In this document: positions 6,210 to 6,755 of the stretch, in pieces
Layout: every line of letters begins with the position of its first letter
Position numbering within the stretch: the first letter of the stretch is position 1
Source: Opitutus sp. GAS368
GTDB taxonomy: Bacteria > Verrucomicrobiota > Verrucomicrobiia > Opitutales > UBA953
DNA: 6,755 nucleotides
Assembly: GCA_945906115.1 (NCBI GenBank)
Contig: CAMDQP010000059.1
Location: 1 to 6,755 of the forward strand
Reading direction: 5' to 3'
Program-made: the position numbers and the translations under genes
The notes under the pieces: generated by a model
Told to the model about the DNA's origin: nothing
Database searches by the model: none
Seen by the model: the letters and a program-made list of their open reading frames with translations, nothing else

Positions 6210-6755
6210 ATGAGCTCCCCCTCACCCCTCCGTACCACCCTGCTGGCCACGGCCGCACTCTTCCTGAGCTCGTTCGCCACGTTCGCCGGCGAAACGATCC
6301 AGATGTTCGACGGTAAGTCCCTCGCCGGCTGGAAGGCCTCGAAGAACTCCCCCGAAGGTACCTACAAGGTCGAGGACGGCGTCCTCCAAATCCGCGGCGG
6401 GCAAGGTCACCTCTTCTTCGTCGGTGCCGACGGCAAAGCCAACTTCACGAACTTCGACTTCAAAGCGAAGGTGAAGACCTACCCGACCGCTAACTCGGGC
6501 CTCTACTTCCACACGGCCTACGAGGACAAGGGCTGGCCCTTCGCTGGCTATGAATGCCAGGTCAACGCCAGCCATAAGGACAACAAGCGCACGGGCGGAC
6601 TCTACGCCGTCCGCGACGTCCTGAACACTCCAGCCGCCCCGGACAACGTCTGGTTCGAATACCACATCCGCGTCGAAGGTAAGCGCATCCAGATCTGGAT
6701 CGACGGCAAGCAGACCGTCGACTTCACCGAGCCAGAAGGCTGGACCCCGCCGAAG
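6210..6755 (+). CDS. secreted DUF1080 (3-keto-disaccharide hydrolase-like) protein, 3' end outside window
   Basis: The frame is open from ATG 6210 to the window end, giving the first 182 residues. Residues 1-26 form a signal peptide: polar/basic start (MSSPSPLRTT), hydrophobic core LLATAALFLSSFA, and probable cleavage after ATFA before GET, so the protein is exported. The mature part shows DUF1080 hallmarks: MFDGKSLAGW (32-41), YKVEDGVLQI (52-61), NSGLYFHT (95-102), GYECQVN (113-119), TGGLYAV (128-134), and WFEYHIRVEGKRIQIWIDGK (148-167) followed by DFTEP. The family adopts a concanavalin/LamG-like jelly roll; members have been linked to 3-keto-disaccharide hydrolysis, but many are uncharacterised. 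It starts 43 bases after the response regulator and may be read with it. No terminator is evident between them. The start lacks a Shine-Dalgarno (a C-run directly precedes ATG). The catalytic function of this copy is inferred from the family only. Confidence 0.9.
   Translation, partial: MSSPSPLRTTLLATAALFLSSFATFAGETIQMFDGKSLAGWKASKNSPEGTYKVEDGVLQIRGGQGHLFFVGADGKANFTNFDFKAKVKTYPTANSGLYFHTAYEDKGWPFAGYECQVNASHKDNKRTGGLYAVRDVLNTPAAPDNVWFEYHIRVEGKRIQIWIDGKQTVDFTEPEGWTPPK

Noticed and set aside
1..6755. CRISPR array, insertion sequence, tRNA or attachment site
   Set aside because: No regularly spaced repeats, transposase motifs, terminal inverted repeats or tRNA-like cloverleaf were seen.

Overview
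The window is GC-rich, with mostly G or C at third codon positions, and gene-dense. It looks like chromosomal DNA from a free-living bacterium. Two traits hint at the lineage. A DUF1080 (3-keto-disaccharide hydrolase/concanavalin-like) secreted protein sits at the right edge, a family greatly expanded in Verrucomicrobiota and Planctomycetota. None of the six visible gene starts has a good Shine-Dalgarno at normal spacing. My guess is a verrucomicrobial (Opitutales-like) genome. This is inference from gene content, not a database match.

Layout. 1-1419 (+) is the C-terminal half of UvrA, cut by the left edge. 1487-2242 (+) is pdxJ (pyridoxine 5'-phosphate synthase), joined by an ATGA stop/start overlap to acpS at 2239-2634 (+, holo-ACP synthase). 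A 163-base gap follows, with no convincing protein but with hairpin potential. 2798-3883 (+) is dprA, which ends one base from the stop codon of a convergent SanA/DUF218-type membrane-anchored protein (3885-4517, -). A roughly 155-base, locally AT-richer divergent intergenic region contains two overlapping dyads and a near-consensus sigma-54 promoter. It leads into an NtrC-class response regulator/sigma-54 activator (4673-6166, +). 6210-6755 (+) begins a signal-peptide-bearing DUF1080 protein that runs off the right edge.

How the genes relate. uvrA, pdxJ, acpS and dprA form a co-oriented housekeeping run: DNA repair, vitamin B6 synthesis, carrier-protein activation and transforming-DNA/ssDNA handling. 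Only pdxJ-acpS looks tightly coupled. The right part is regulatory and envelope-related: a SanA-like inner-membrane protein diverging from a sigma-54 activator with an intact GAFTGA loop but no histidine kinase beside it. The activator's own promoter region resembles a sigma-54 promoter with an upstream enhancer-like dyad, suggesting autoregulation.

I found no mobile element, CRISPR array, tRNA, rRNA or recognisable defence system. The region is mostly ordinary. The observations most worth checking are the activator's control region with its nearly leaderless predicted mRNA, the Asp-to-Glu change in the second UvrA Walker B motif, and the structured acpS-dprA gap.
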